Below the pieces are notes generated by a model, which was given only the letters and a program-made list of their open reading frames with translations, did not search any database and was not told where the DNA came from. Source: Halichoerus grypus (lineage: Eukaryota > Chordata > Mammalia > Carnivora > Phocidae). Taken from it: a stretch of 64,000 nt of DNA. The first letter of the stretch is position 1; every line of letters starts with the position of its first letter. The translations under genes and the position numbers were made by a program. Below are positions 21,584-34,966 of the stretch, one piece after another. The stretch is from positions 51,734,598 through 51,798,597 of the forward strand of contig NC_135720.1 of assembly GCF_964656455.1 (NCBI RefSeq), in the 5' to 3' direction.

Positions 21584-21934
21584 AACAATATATACATTTT
21601 TTAAATGTATTTTTACATTTAAACTCTAAACCTGAACCAAACAGGAGGAAAAAAAAAAAAAGCAACACTGTAAAAAAACTCCAAAATGCCCTATGTGAAT
21701 TTTCTAATGGTCATCTATTACTACAACTCTAAACCTCAATGTATGTGTATAATTTAGTAAAATTTACAAGCTACAATTCGTTAAAATTTGGAGACAGAAA
21801 TTAAGCTTCTGGAAGGGCATGTGGTAAAGGGGCTGGCATACCCACATCTAGGACCAGAACTGCAGGGTGTCAGGGCCCAGGTCCCTGATCTCAAGGGTTA
21901 AGAAATGAGAGCCTGCCTATTAGAGCACTGCCAG

Positions 21935-22140
21935 TTACTGGGCCATAACTTTTAGATTCATGGTCTCTAATCCTCATAATAAACCTGCAAAGTTGGTAAC
22001 AGTGCCCTCGTCATATATATGAAGGCTCAGGCTGAGAGATATTAAATAACTTAACACAAGGTCACACAGCTAAGTGTCTATATAACCCAGAGTGAAATTT
22101 GTTTTCCAGAACCCAATCCAACGCTTTTACTATAACTTTT
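21935..22140 (-). repeat. MIR remnant
   Basis: Reversed MIR: CTCTAATCCTCATAATAAACCTGCAAAGTTGG, GAAGGCTCAGGCTGAGAGATATTAAATAAC, AAGGTCACACAGCTAAGTG. Confidence 0.65.
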
Positions 22141-22263
22141 CACAGCTTTGTCACCAAATTATTTAGAAGTCATTGAGCTATTTGTGCCAACTTAAAGAAA
22201 CATTTAAGAAAGAAGGATATAAAAGGCACAACCTTATTCTGCTCAGAGAAAAAGCTTCCCTCT

Positions 22264-22459
22264 GGGGGAGCTTGGGTGGCTCAGTCAGTTAAGGGACAAG
22301 ACTCTTGATCTTGGCTCAGGTCATGATCTCAGGGTTGTGAGATGGAGCCCCGTGTCTGGGCTCTGCGCTGGGCATGGAGCCTGCTTAGGATTCTCTCTCC
22401 CTCTCCCTCTGCTCCCCAGGCCCCTGCTCTCTTTCTCTCTTAAAAAAAAAAAAAAAAAA
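22264..22459 (+). mobile_element. Can-SINE, older subfamily (CATGGAGCCTGCTTAGGATTC type)
   Basis: GAGCTTGGGTGGCTCAGTCAG head, GACTCTTGATCTTGGCTCAGG, CTGGGCATGGAGCCTGCTTA, CT-rich end and a long A-tail. It is a different, probably older subfamily than the copies with GCGGGAAGCC. No clear duplication. Confidence 0.9.
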
Positions 22460-23645
22460 GATTCCTTTCCCAAAAAGAAGAAAAAAAGCACAACATTACT
22501 ATAATTTTGTTTATGAAATAGGGATAATAATTTGATGGGTCTTTTCTAAATTAAATTTTTTTAAGGAAGGTCTTTCAGAAGAACCGATCTGAAAGTGAAG
22601 GCTCACACAGCCCCTGTTTGTACTTGTTTACTAGGTGGCCATAATAGCATTCACTCTAGGGAGAGCGCAGTGGTCACCATACAAACCAACGTTAACTGCC
22701 CTTAGATTCTGAAATAAAACCTGACTTCTTAAATCGGTGATTAGCTTCAGTTTCCAATCTTTGCTCAACTCCTGTTTTAGAGGTTATTAGTAGCAGAATG
22801 CATGCCCTAAGGCATATTACCTACACAACACTCTGACAGGTTTTTCCAGTTACATTACTAAGACAACACAAAAGCTGCCACCAGCATTGTGACAGTCCCC
22901 TATCTCAGCAGCCTTTATCCATACTGGCTGGTCAGCTTTCCATTTACAAAATCCATGATCTGAAGATGGGCCACTGACAGAAGGCCAATGAATAGGGCCC
23001 CTCTGTCCATTTCCAGTTCAAATGTCCCCTCACCCTAACAAGGTCAGATGCCAGGAATGTATTCTGGTTTTCCTCACAGGTCATGATTCTAATCACTAGT
23101 TTCTCTACCTAAATTTTGGAAGCAGGAAAAGGTAAATAAATAAATGCCAAATAAAATGTCAGAACTGCAATGTTTCCCCACACCTTCCCTGATAACAAAA
23201 GTTAATGGTGATATGATTTCTATAAGGTTTCAAATAGCCATTCCCTCATGCAGTCCCAGGAAGGAGAAGTGGGATTTATAAAAACAGACAAGCCAACTGT
23301 AAAATCTTCTTAATGACCTATCATTTAAGTTCTCTAAAGACCTCTGCATTAGGGTCTGTAAATTAGCTTCCAACGTACTATGTGTACTTTAAACTATAAA
23401 ACCACCACTAAAAATAGTCTATGGTTTTCGACTAATTCATATATCATACCAGTCTATATTTCTAAGATTTTACATTAGTTTGGGGATTGGGAGCTGAAGT
23501 AAAGCAGGAATGGTTTGAAAGGACTAGAGTGATTTTTCTAATAGACATTTTGAAATACCTTGTGAGGCAAGCCATTATTAATTGGCTGAAGTACTAGAGA
23601 TACATTTTCATTAATGCTGAGGTGATAAGGTAAATATTAACAACC

Positions 23646-23845
23646 GGGGGCGCCTGGGTGGCTCAGTTGGTTAAGCGACTGCCTTCGGCTCAGGTCATAA
23701 TCCTGGAGTCCCGGGATCGAGTCCCGCATCGGGCTCCCTGCTCAGTGGGGGGTCTGCTTCTCCCTCTGATCCTCTTCCCTCTCATGCTCTCTGTCTCTCA
23801 TTCTCTCTCTCTCAAATAAATAATAAAATCTTAAAAAAAAAAAAA
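23646..23845 (+). mobile_element. Can-SINE, CTGGAGTCC subtype, with 14-bp target-site duplication
   Basis: Shares CCTGGAGTCCCGGGATCGAG and CTCTCATGCTCTCTGTCTCT with the copies at 45861, 41679 and 51749, defining a second subfamily in this window. AAATATTAACAACC flanks it at 23632-23645 and 23846-23859. Confidence 0.95.
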
Positions 23846-24672
23846 AAATATTAACAACCAGGACTTGAGCACAGGCCATTCTGTCATCACATTTACTTAC
23901 TAAAGGAGCCAAGAAGCTACTACAATCTCAACCCAAAATCATATGAAGAGTTCTGGTTATTTAAGTCCACTCCTAAGAAATCCAGATACTGATGAATTAT
24001 AGGAAAGCAAACATCTTCTAGGAAGCAACTTTAGTGTCAGGGACAAATATGCCAGTTTTTCTCCAACCTGGCCCAAAGATTTAGAAAATCCTTAAAGCAC
24101 CTCTAACAGAACATGTCTGAAGAGAGAGCAGAAATAAGAACACTCTTCATCCCATTTTATGTCAATGCTCTTTTACAAAATGATTTATACCGAAGCAAGC
24201 CCTGTACCAGACAGAAATGCTTCAGATGTAGTTAAATAGTAACAGAACTGGCAAACCTGTGTTCTGTGTGATTGCAGCTGCATTTAGTGGCCTAATCCTT
24301 CAAGGAGGTATGTGCAGGAGGGAGCACCAGACACTCACATTTCACAGTCACGATGACTGGGGGCCACAGCCTAGAATTTCTTTACCTGACCCTCCTAGAA
24401 GAAATTAGCATAAAGATGACTGTACTTATCAGAATCTGTTAATTACTTTTCTTGCTATCCTGCAAGACAATCTTCTACTGTAAGATACATTTATTGCTAA
24501 TATTAAAGTGCACACGGTCACTACATATGTGCCAACTGGTTGTGAAGACAGATGGACCCAAAACAGATGAGATGAGGTGACAGAGAGAAACTGCCTGAAA
24601 TGAACAAGTATTCTCCACTGATAGTTTACAGAGTGGATAATTCACACATGCAATTTAAGGTGGCCAGTGGTT

Positions 24673-24693
24673 GGGGGGGTGGGGTGGGTCGGG
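24673..24693 (+). promoter_or_regulatory. Potential G-quadruplex motif, plus strand
   Basis: Four G tracts (7, 4, 3 and 3) with loops T, T and TC. As FOXO3 is on the minus strand, the G-rich strand is the template strand for transcription. Confidence 0.45.
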
Positions 24694-24719
24694 AAGCATG
24701 ATGCTGAAGGAAGACTACA

Positions 24720-24912
24720 AGCTTTGATGTCAGTCAGGTCCGGGCTGGAATCCCGGCTCTGAAATTTGTTCAGTGACCTTGGGCAACTGAGTTAACCTCG
24801 CATGCCCCTTTCATAAAATGAGGATAAAATTACCCTCCCTGCCTAACTCTAGGATCCTCGGGAAGGTTAAATGAAATTACGCATGCAAAGTATCCACTGG
24901 AATGCCAAGCAC
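24720..24912 (+). repeat. MIR, fairly complete
   Basis: GGCTGGAATCCCGGCTCTGAAATTTG, GTGACCTTGGGCAACTGAGTTAACCTC, CATAAAATGAGGATAAAATTACC and GAATGCCAAGCAC follow MIR from start to near its end. Confidence 0.75.
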
Positions 24913-25864
24913 AAAGAGGCTCTCTACTGTCAGATCCCACATACGGAAGCAGTGACATCACAAACGTTCACTTACTGTTTTCCGAGCATCGTATAATTTA
25001 AGCCAAAAGGTGAGAGGGCGGCTCCTTCCAGGAAAAGATTTCACACTCTTAAAAGTATTTCAAAGGTGCCGTGTCAGTCGGGAGTGACTGGTAATTTCCT
25101 AACTGTTGCTACCCTATGTCCACTCCAGCCCCCTCCAACCCATGTTTACCTTGTGGGGACTGTCCACTAACCCAGACGCCAGCTGCATGTGCTTCCCCTG
25201 GAGCACAGAGAGGGTTTTGTCTGGAAGCAACATGTGGTATCAATTTATCTTTCTCAGCAACGGCAACAAGGAATCCACTGACTTTAAAAATAAAAAGGGA
25301 GTTGTATAATTTAACTCTTAAAGGCCCCTGCCCACCCTCCTTTTTATGAAGACAACCCATCCCTCTCCCTCTTTTTTTGTGCAGTCTCCAAAGCAGCAAA
25401 AGGTGAGAGGCTGTCACTGCTGTCAACTCCTAAGCCAGACCCACTGCCTCCCACCAGGCAGACTGTAGGCATCCACCTGGTCCTTCTAAGGGATTTCAGT
25501 GGGGACAATCTGCAAAGGATTGCCTTTAGACACAGTACTCATCTACCTTGTACACAGGACCAGCATTTCAAGTAGGTCTCGCTGCTCTGACTTGTGGGCA
25601 ATGACAATTCAGAATGAGGCTGCCAAATGCCTGAATTCTAATATATGCCTCTCCTTAACAGGAGATGATAAAGGTCACGTGAAAAGCCCAATGGAAACCA
25701 CAAATCACGAGGAGACCCAGGGGGCTGTATGCCACTGCAGAGTAACACGAAGATACAGCTTCAGGAGAAGGCCTGGGAAGCTGCCTTTGATTTATAATGA
25801 CAAGCTCTTTCAAAGGCAGTTCTCTGGACAAGGCCCTGACTTCTCTTAAGTATTAATTCCTCCC

Positions 25865-26025
25865 CCTGGCTGCCCATTAGAATGGCCTGGGGGAGGCTTT
25901 ATGTACTCCTGCCCCACTCCTAGAGACCCTGATTCAACTAGTGTGGGTAAGGGCTGGGTAGAGGTACATTTTTAAAGCTCCCCAGATTATTCTAATGTGC
26001 AATCAGCGCTGAGAATCACTGGAAT
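25865..26025 (+). mobile_element. hAT-Charlie-type non-autonomous DNA transposon remnant
   Basis: CTGGCTGCCCATTAGAATGGCCTGGGGGAGGCTTTA at one end and AAAGCTCCCCAGATTATTCTAATGTGCAATCAGCG with GAGAATCACTGG at the other form the inverted, palindrome-like layout of MER20/MER58-type elements. The exact family is uncertain. Confidence 0.55.
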
Positions 26026-26244
26026 TTCCCCCTTACCTTTCCACTGACTGAATTCTAAGTCCAACCTAATAATCCCTAGTCTTCCCGGATCTGGTAGCAC
26101 AGCATAGTCGACGTCTAAATCCAAGTTCCCCCCATTTAGAAAATAAGGGTGAGAGCCGGGGCTACAGATTCAAGCTGGGATTATATATGCAGAGTAAAAC
26201 AGAGCAAGTGTTCAGGCCACTGGGATCCAGATATATTTTTTCTT

Positions 26245-26268
26245 AAAAAAAAAAAAAAAAAAAAAAAA
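26245..26268. repeat. A24 homopolymer
   Basis: Twenty-four consecutive A without a recognisable SINE or L1 upstream; possibly the tail of a decayed or very short insertion. Confidence 0.85.
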
Positions 26269-27351
26269 GGCAAGGGAGAGGGTGAAGAGTCCTGGACCTT
26301 GCGACAGTCGTCTCATTCTGTCCCATGCTACTTTTCCACCCGGCACAGATAGGCATGGACAGAAAAGAGGTCATGTGGACCTAAGAATTGTGCAAAACTA
26401 AGAATTGATATAGGCTGAAGAAAGGATGAGCTGGGACAGTAACTGATCCCTATAATTTTCAGGAACCTCCCTGAAGTAGCATGCAATCTCATACAATCCC
26501 TTTCATAGCAAATTTCACAGCAATCCCTTTGCCCTTCAAGCAAAATGCCGAAAAGACAGATTGGGTAAAAATTATTCCTGAAAAAGCCATACCCCAATCG
26601 TGAGGTACTTATTAGCTCCCACTGTTAAGAATACAGCAAAGTATTACCTAATGAACTTCCCTGAGGACATATTCAGCCTCAAAAATAACAATCACATACT
26701 CTGTTTCTCATTCCTCAACTGTGCAAAACACTACAGCATTACACTCAGTGCAAAGATCCTTGGGTGGACGCTGCTAGAAGCCAAGCAGTGCCACCATCTG
26801 AGGGAGAAGTGTGAGGCTGGTCCTCCCTATTAGATACCGGGAGAGTCGAGGTTTTAGCTGGCTTATCTTCTTCTACTAGATTTTGTCTCCTTTGGGGCTA
26901 ACTTGTTGTTCAAAAGCAAGAACAGAAAGTTGATAGCATAAAACAGACTAGAAATCAGAAACAGTTATTATTTCTGACAATATGGAATACCAGCTGTAAT
27001 AGCCAAGCAAGCCTTTCAGACTGGGAAGAAAACTTAAATAAACATTCACATAAAGGATTGCGCAATCAACCCTGATGTGTAAGACGAGTTCCAGGCTAGC
27101 TCTACTCTTACTCTTGTCTAAAACACTAAGTTTAAACCATTAAGGGACTTATTTTAAAAAGACGATGTTCTAAAATAAATATTGTCAGGAACTTGGCTGA
27201 AGGATTATATTTCCAACTAGAAACAAGATTTCCGTTAAATTTGCTAACAATAATCCTCTACCCACAGAGATCTCTTTGAAAACTAACATTTGTTTCAAGT
27301 TTTCATGCAGTAAGTGACAGGTTCTGGTATCTCATTAGAAGGAATAAAATA

Positions 27352-27534
27352 GGGGCGCCAGGGTGGCTCAGTCGGTTAAGTGTCTGCCTTCAGCTCAGGT
27401 CATGATCCCAGGGTTTTGGGATCAAAAGCCCTGTGTCGGGCTCCCTGCTCAGCGGGGAATCTGCTTCTCCTTCTCCCTCTGTGTGCTCCCGCTCTCTCTT
27501 TCTCTCTCAAATAAATAAATCTTAAAAAAAAAAT
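27352..27534 (+). mobile_element. Can-SINE with 13-bp target-site duplication
   Basis: GGGGCGCCAGGGTGGCTCAG head, GTCGGGCTCCCTGCTCAGCG, CTCAAATAAATAAATC tail. AAGGAATAAAATA flanks it at 27339-27351 and 27535-27547. Confidence 0.95.
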
Positions 27535-28799
27535 AAGGAATAAAATAACAATCATCTGATAATCAGCATAATGAACCCATTCTCTATCCAAGCAAAATGA
27601 GACACATGAGGCTTTCTTAGAAGAGGAAGGGCTGGGCAGGCAATCTGTCCTGCCCCCCAGTGAAAAAGAAATCCTAGATAGGAAGAAAGTTCTCTTGAAG
27701 AGCATGAAAAAGACAGCTACCACTCCACTGCAGTTTTGCTGGGTTTTCTATGTGGGTTTTATTTTCATATTCACTTTTTTTTTTTTTCATTTAGTAATCT
27801 TCTTTTCAAGCTCTTCCACAGCTGTTTCTGTTCTTGGAGGGCAAGAGGGAACATTCCATTCCTTACAGCCAAACCTGCACTTCCGGCACAAAGAGAACCC
27901 TGGCAGCCTTGCAACCTCTTGCCCACACCCACTCCCTGCAGCACCCTGCCCCTCCCCACAAACCCTCCTACTTCCAACCCCCTGTCCGTCCTCTCCAGAA
28001 TGAGGGAGAAGCAGCTCAAGGCATGCAGTCAACAGAATGACAGTCCCCAGAAAGCCGGTCAAAGTTACAGCATTCGGCAGTCCCTGCTCTCTTCCTCCAA
28101 ACTTCTTCCCCGATGTTACTACTGAATCCACTTCCCTTTCCCACAAGGGGCTCCGCAAGCACATGCTACATAAATTCCCTGGTAAGACCATGCATGACCA
28201 GCCACATGGAATGGATGCTTCAAAGGGTTAAAAGCCATGAAGTTACAGAACAGACTCTGCCAAGTAGAACAAAGGAGAACAGAAATAGTTTTACTATTAA
28301 CAGAATTTTCACTTAGATTTAAAAAAATAAGGCTGTAAATTTTTCCAGTTTGAAAATTTATTGTGGGTGGAAATAGAATAAAAGGGCATTGGAAATACAC
28401 GACCATAGTTCAGGAATACATCAGAGAGTTTAATCACTTTCTTGCCATTATATAAGTGATCAGAAGTTTAGTAAAATGTAAACTGGGGGAAATGGAGAGG
28501 GCTGTGAAACCCACCTAGTAACAAGCAGCTTTAACTTCATAGTGAAAGAAACAAAGGACCAAAGAGATACAGGGGAATGCCTGAACTCAATCAGCTAGTA
28601 AGTGGACTCCAAGCTGAGACAAACTCCAATCTCCCAGCCTTAACGTATAACAGTAATACCCAAAACAACATCAACCCCGATGTCTGGATTTCGATACCAA
28701 TGGAAGGGATGAAGTGCTGGGAGCACAAAGCATGGGGAGTATCTTCCACCCACCCACCCATCCAACTTAAGTCTGCCTTATTTTACAGTTTGAGGAACA

Positions 28800-28925
28800 G
28801 AAGTCTGTCTCCTCCAACACATATCAAACTCTTTACAACCAGTTACCATATTATAGTTTTAGCATCTAGCATGAGGCCTGGTACATAGTAGGTGCTCAAA
28901 AAACATTTGTTTAATCAATGAATTG
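28800..28925 (+). repeat. LINE-2 3' end
   Basis: AGCATGAGGCCTGGTACATAGTAGGTGCTCAAAAAACATTTGTTTAATCAATGAAT is the characteristic L2 3' terminus. Confidence 0.65.
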
Positions 28926-29444
28926 GTGGGAAGGGGGCAGCAACCGTGAAACAAACCTGAATTATACTCTGAAATGTTATCAAACATAAGCTCAGTGAAC
29001 AATCCTCACATGGGTGAAGATGGAAGCAAGCATCCATTGTAAAATGTGAAGTAGCACGTCTCTCCCTTGAGTGTTAACTTCAATTATACAATCCAATTTC
29101 CAAACACCAGACGACAGTCTAATTAGTAGACATAAGGCTCTCTATAATAAGAGATGCTAAGAAGGGCAAAATGACAGCGTGTGAGTGAGCTACTTGGTGG
29201 AGCAAGGGCTTGGCGCAAAGGTCTCACGTCCATCTAGGGAGAAGAGCTGACTCCTTACCTATCTTGGGATGCTATGGGGCCTCATTACTTGGTAATGAAG
29301 TTGGCCCAGAGCCCTCAGAGGCATACTCAAAATCACAGATAACACACTCTGGTACTAAATCTCCTCCAAGGCACATCCAAAGAAAAACAAGAACAAGGAA
29401 AATCCAACATAAGAGTCTATTTCACCTGCAATCTGAAAGAACTT

Positions 29445-29640
29445 AATGTATTTGATATCTACCGGGGTCAAGGCTCTGTGCTTGACAAATCTAATCTCAT
29501 TTTATTTTCACGACAAACCTGTCAGGAGGAAATGGAGGTACAGAAAAGTTAAGTAACTTGTCTGGTAGGTAGTGGTGCTAAGTAATCAAGCCCGAGGCTA
29601 ACTCCAAAGTGAAGCTCTCACCACTGTACTACGGGTTTCC
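29445..29640 (-). repeat. MIR remnant
   Basis: Reversed MIR: CTAATCTCATTTTATTTTCACGACAAACCTGTCAGG, GTACAGAAAAGTTAAGTAACTTG, then degraded to CTCACCACTGTACTACGG. Confidence 0.6.
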
Positions 29641-29649
29641 TTCTGATGT

Positions 29650-32639
29650 CACCAAACTGCCTAAGAAGAAAGGCACCACTAACTGGTGACCAAGGAACAT
29701 GAAGGAACAAGAATAAAAATCTGTATTATTGAATTACATGTTCCCATCTTTAAGTTTCTGCACATGGTCCCTAGGATTATGAAAGCAAGGTAAAGAGTGG
29801 AAAAAACGAATAGCCATGAAGCGAGCCCTGTTGAAACTAGATCATCTTTAGAAATGACACCTTTTTTCTCAGATATACCCCAAAAGAGACACTACTGGCA
29901 TGTCCTAACCTGACCTGGGATCACCACTTTTAGGGAACAACCAAGCACAATTACTGCCATAAGCTATTAAGTATCCAGGCCTTCCTCAGTGGCATGTCTG
30001 GTGGCTTCTGTACTCAGAGAGTGTTAACCCATAAGCTGAGTCAAGTCAGAATGACCTGGCGTCCTTGGCAGACTTATTCAGGCCCTCAAACGGCTGGCAC
30101 CGTGCTATGGGTCCTCAAGCCAGAAACAGCGGGCAAAGCCAGCAAATGTCTGCTCTGTCCTGACCTTGCCATTACGAAGCTTAATCTGAAACAGGGACTC
30201 AGCTCTATACTATTTTAAACATGTAATTAGTTTATTACAGAGCCAGAAAAGATTAGCTTGCTTTAAATCTACGTGAATTTTAAAATATGCTTTTTGCCTG
30301 CCAACTGACAGCATGATCAGGATGCTTCTGTTTAACCTCAATCAAAAACTGGTAGAACACTGCTTTAAGGTTGTATACGCACGCTATTTTATTATTTGTC
30401 TTCTGGCAACAAAACCTACAGAAACAGAAATTACGGACAATGCATGCAAGCACATTAAAGGGATGGTTGTGGAGGTGCTGAGTGGGAGAGTCAGACAGCT
30501 TGAGAGTTTGTCATCTGAAATCCAGGAAAACTGCTTTTCTGTTCTTAGTTTACAATCCCTTCCTTCACATGAAATTCACTGGCTTTAGCATCACACATAC
30601 AAACACAACGGTCTCCAGCTCTTCAGATGTTATGGCTCAGAAAAACCATTCTTTTGCGTCTTGTTATTTCAAGGGCAACTGATTTCTTTTGGGTAGCTCT
30701 AAAATATATGCCAGTGTGTGGGCACAGTCACACAGCTAAGCACAGGCCCACACCCTGGAAAGACTGGGAGGGGTAGAGGCACATTTTTCAACTAGGGAAG
30801 GAAAAAGTTTGGGCTAGGATTTACAAAACAGACAAGTGTGTATGCATTTGGCAGCAGGCTATCTTCCAAATGTCAATGTTCATTATTCTAATAGTCATCA
30901 AAAATCAAGATGATAATGGTAAAAAGGCAGAAGACAAAAAAAAGTAAATGCCACACAACAGAATCTCTCTGTTGGCTACTGCAAAGAAAACAACTGATAG
31001 ATTTTCTCTTTATAGGAATAAAGAGCACAGCAGTCAATTCTGAAAAATGACTCAGGCCTATAGTCACAGGTAGAAGCCTACCCTTCTCTTTCCCTTCCAT
31101 ACCCTAATGAAATTCAGCTAAAAAGGAGCCTCCTGAGGAACTGCTTTCTCTACCCTGTAACCTCACCTGCATGTGCAGCATTTCACTGTACTGGTTTTGC
31201 AAGATTTCTTCTTGTTTAAAACCACAGGATGCAAAAGTGGCTGATGACCAGTGTAATGATACTGCTAAATGCCAAGTGAATCAACTATTCATTCCAGGAC
31301 GCTTCTGGGTGCCAAGTACACATACAGATGAGCACCACACAGCTCAAAAGTCCACATAAAATGATCAAGTAAAGAGAGAACACTTTCATCAACTAAGGAA
31401 CCAGGCATTCATTCCACTGTTCTGGGGGAAAAAACATTTAGATACTCGTGCATTTTAACTTAAAATCTAAGATGTTCCTAAATGTACAAGTTAATATTAG
31501 CATTACTCTCCAAACCATTATGAAAAAGGCTGAATGTACATGGGATAAATCACAGTTTTTCTAAAGGCCATGACAGAAATGCAGTCCTTTTGTATTAATA
31601 TGTACTGGGCTCTAATCAACTTCATGTGTGGAGGTAAGCTTGAAAGCACTGAAAAAACTGGAAACAGGAGGATCAGTAGTATAGTATCTATCACCCAAAG
31701 GGCAGGGGGGATAATATTAACTGGCAAGGATAGGCACAAAAAGACTCTCAGTACGGTGGAGAGTTAGGGAGTGAGCCCACGCCTCACCCAGCAGGTGTCA
31801 CAGTGCTCCAGGGCTCAATGGTCCCTAAATACCAGCTGTCTGTGATTCCAAGGCCATTCTTGAGGAAATGGGACCCCTGGCCTTATAACTGCTTCCTTGG
31901 TTGGGTCTGACTTGGCAGGTTTAGTCCACAGATTTTCTCCTCAACTTCCTGGAGGCCATCACCGGGGCTCCCTGAAGTTTCCAATTCTTTCCCCTTAGTC
32001 AAGTTATTCGTTTGCTAATAGGAAATGTGTGTGTGAGCTCATAGCACGACCAGGTACTACCAGATCTTCCCCTAAAGCATAACAAATCATTGTACATACA
32101 GGGGCCACTGAGATTAATCCCTTCAAATCAAGACTAGGGAAGAAAAATACACAAGGACAGATGTTGCTGAGCTATTTTCAGGTTCAAAGGTAGCTTCAAA
32201 TAATACACTTCCCACTCTCTGAGGCATTATGTGGAGTAATATCACCCAGTATTAAGCTTTCTCCAGAAACAAGTTCATCAGGTTCTTTCAAACAGCCGTG
32301 ACCTCCGTAGTCTTCCCAAACACAGCCGAGTCCTGATGTTAATTTGTGGACAGAAACAGAAGTCACACAAGCTTCTTATAGGGTTAATAAATCCAAGTTG
32401 AGAGACAATTCTCCATGGGTCTCTGGTGTTTCTGCATGTCTTGCAAGCAAAGTACTAATGGCCCTCTGTTCTGGACTATATTTCTAGGATGTGTGCATTT
32501 GCATAGTGAACAATCTTGAAAGATAGTGAGTGATAGTGTTTCCCTCCAGAGCAACATACAGATACACTTACTGCCCATTATGAAAGATATAGGATCCCTA
32601 AACTCAAGGTTCCCCTCCTGTTAACAGAACCCACCACAT
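29650..32639. other. Intron stretch, nothing specific seen
   Basis: Repeat-poor, mixed composition. Frames of 60-91 codons show no known domain. Confidence 0.5.
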
Positions 32640-33310
32640 GCACAGGCATGAACCGGGGCCCATCTGTGTCACTCCTGTGGGACTTGGGGACAAAGAGGAA
32701 ACCGACGCAAAATCTGCTACTGCTTGTGCGCTTGCTGTGCGGGGCGTGAGTAATCGATTCCTTTGCCTCTGACCTAAGAGTCTCACAGCTAGTGGGGTCA
32801 AACACCAAAGATGCAACTTGGCAATTCATCTCCAGCCAGCCTTCTTCTCCACCCCTACCTAAATGAGAAGGAATACAATACAAGGGGATGAAGAAGGAAA
32901 ATGAAGTCACAAGTAGGAGGCAGACATGCATGGCTCCAGCATTTTGAATATTCTGATCCGGCTCTGCTGAGGACCCATAAGGCTTTATGAAAACAAACCA
33001 TTAATAAAAGAGCAGCTCCCCGGACACAGTCACTTTGCTGTGTTTCATCTGCATCGGGTCACCATCTTTTTCAGCTGTTGCTCGATGCCGCTGTTTGCTT
33101 GTGAAGAGCAGAGCTGAGTGGGCAGCAGGTGTAGGTTTCTCTCTCCTTGCCTTCCTCGACCAGACACGAGAGCAGATTACGCTATGTCCACCCTCCCCAT
33201 CTCCCTGACAACCGACTGCCCCATCGCACGGCAGTCCTCGTGGTAACATCTGTTGAGTTTCCACAGGGACCAGATCACCATTTTGGAGCCCTGGGCCATC
33301 TCGGAGGGAA
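32640..33310. promoter_or_regulatory. CpG-rich, repeat-free intronic patch (candidate regulatory element)
   Basis: About 20 CpGs fall here, roughly 12 of them in 33001-33310, against a few per 300 bases in the flanking intron. No SINE, MIR or L2 signature is visible. Opposing open frames (33001-33354 minus, 33147-33497 plus, 32578-32931 minus) look like a by-product of base composition, and I recognise no protein in them. It could be an enhancer or an internal promoter; function is inference. Confidence 0.3.
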
Positions 33311-33575
33311 GAGCTTCTCCTTAGTCCCCTACACTTGTCCATGGGCTGCTCCAAATTTAACCCTGATGAAAATGCTGTCAGGCCTTTCTCCTTCCAGCAG
33401 TGACTTTGTCATTGTAACAGGTCACACATGTAGAAACCCAGGATTCTCTTCTCTTGCCATTTTAGCTCTCCCCTATCCATTTTCTTCATTCCTCTGAAAG
33501 TATTTAGCAGCTTTAGACCTGTAGAAAGGAAGATGGGACTAGGCAGTGCCCATGAAACCAAAAGCAAACACATGC

Positions 33576-33590
33576 ATATATATATATATT
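33576..33590. repeat. (AT)n microsatellite
   Basis: ATATATATATATATT run flanked by CATGC and TATAC. Confidence 0.8.
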
Positions 33591-34966
33591 TATATACTTT
33601 CTCCAAGTTTCCAGAAGAGAGTTAATTTTCTAGCTTCTTAAATATAAACCAAAAGCCTCTACTACAAAATACAAAAACTTTACAAGATTTCATGCTCTAC
33701 AGTTTTTTAATGAACTGATTTAAGCCAGGCCTGTTCTGGTACATAGGAAATTGATATTTTCTTTTCCCTCCCCTTTCCTCTTGGATAACCTACTTCCATT
33801 CTTGGCAAAAGGAGGCATATATTTACTACAGTGTTCACATGCACCTACACGTCCAGTGCCTCTGGAATAATACTGAATTGTTGCCACACGGCCAAATAAT
33901 GTGCTCTTTGAGAAATAATTATCAATTAGAGTGCTATAAAATGGGCCAGCAGTTCTACTCTGCTCGCACTGTGTGGTATTTTGGCCACTAAACACAACAA
34001 GCTTTCTTTGGTTACTCTTTACATCAATCAGAAAATTACATTAATTTGCTGTGACGCTATTTGTGGACAGACGTGGAAAAGAATGCAGACATCCAGAGTA
34101 AATTAGAGCCAACTCACTCTACTTGGGCAATAGGTCCCCCACACAGTCACCGCAGATACTAACATTTTACAGGGACCCCAGCCTGCGCTGGGTTGACAAG
34201 GGCTGCGTAAAAAAAGAAACTATTAGCAACAACTTGCAAGTAATCAATTTCTAGTACTTTCAGTCTAGAGTAGCTGCCAAAAGAACTTGGCAAAAGCCAT
34301 CATTTAAAAAAAACACCAATTTAAGCTACAGTGCAGTAGTCTTACTGTAGTAAAACAGGTTTTACTTTATCCATATATGAGGTCTAAAAATAGAAAAAAA
34401 ATAAAGTTTTAAAATTTAGATACCATTTGGATATTTAAAAAGCCTTCTAGCTTTTCTTTCTTCCTGACAGTTCTCTTTTATGCAGTATTATGTTTAGTGA
34501 TGATTATTAAAATATTTCTTGGAAGGAAAAGGTGCATAAAAATATGAACTCATATATGTTCATATAAGAAGACAGCTAGAAAGTGTTAAATAGCAAAAGA
34601 AAGCACAACTACTTCTCCTTATCAACGCTAAAGATGCCTGATAATGAAAGACTCTCATTTCTTGAAATGAACTCTTTTATTTTTCTCTTTTGAACTAAAC
34701 CACACTGAATAAAGTTACCACCTGCAATACAACCCAGGAAGTCCAGCGTTAAAGAAATAGACTCTCTTTTCCCAGGTTCTTCATCTCCAAAGAAATCTAC
34801 CTTCAGCATTGAAAGTCAGAGCAAATACACCGTAAATAAAGTATCAGATTTTAAAAAATTAAGTTGTCTGCCTTAAACTTCAGAAGCAATTAGAAGTTCA
34901 AAATGTGGATATTCTCTGTTTTATTAGAAATCATACTCATGCCTCCAGTGGACAAATACAGGAGGA

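Noticed and set aside
26149..26352. A24 run as evidence of a processed pseudogene
   Set aside because: No upstream sequence resembles an mRNA and I could find no flanking duplication; listed as a homopolymer only.
33001..33497. Opposing frames of 117 and 116 codons in the CpG-rich patch
   Set aside because: Stop-codon scarcity from higher GC is a sufficient explanation, and neither peptide resembles a known family.
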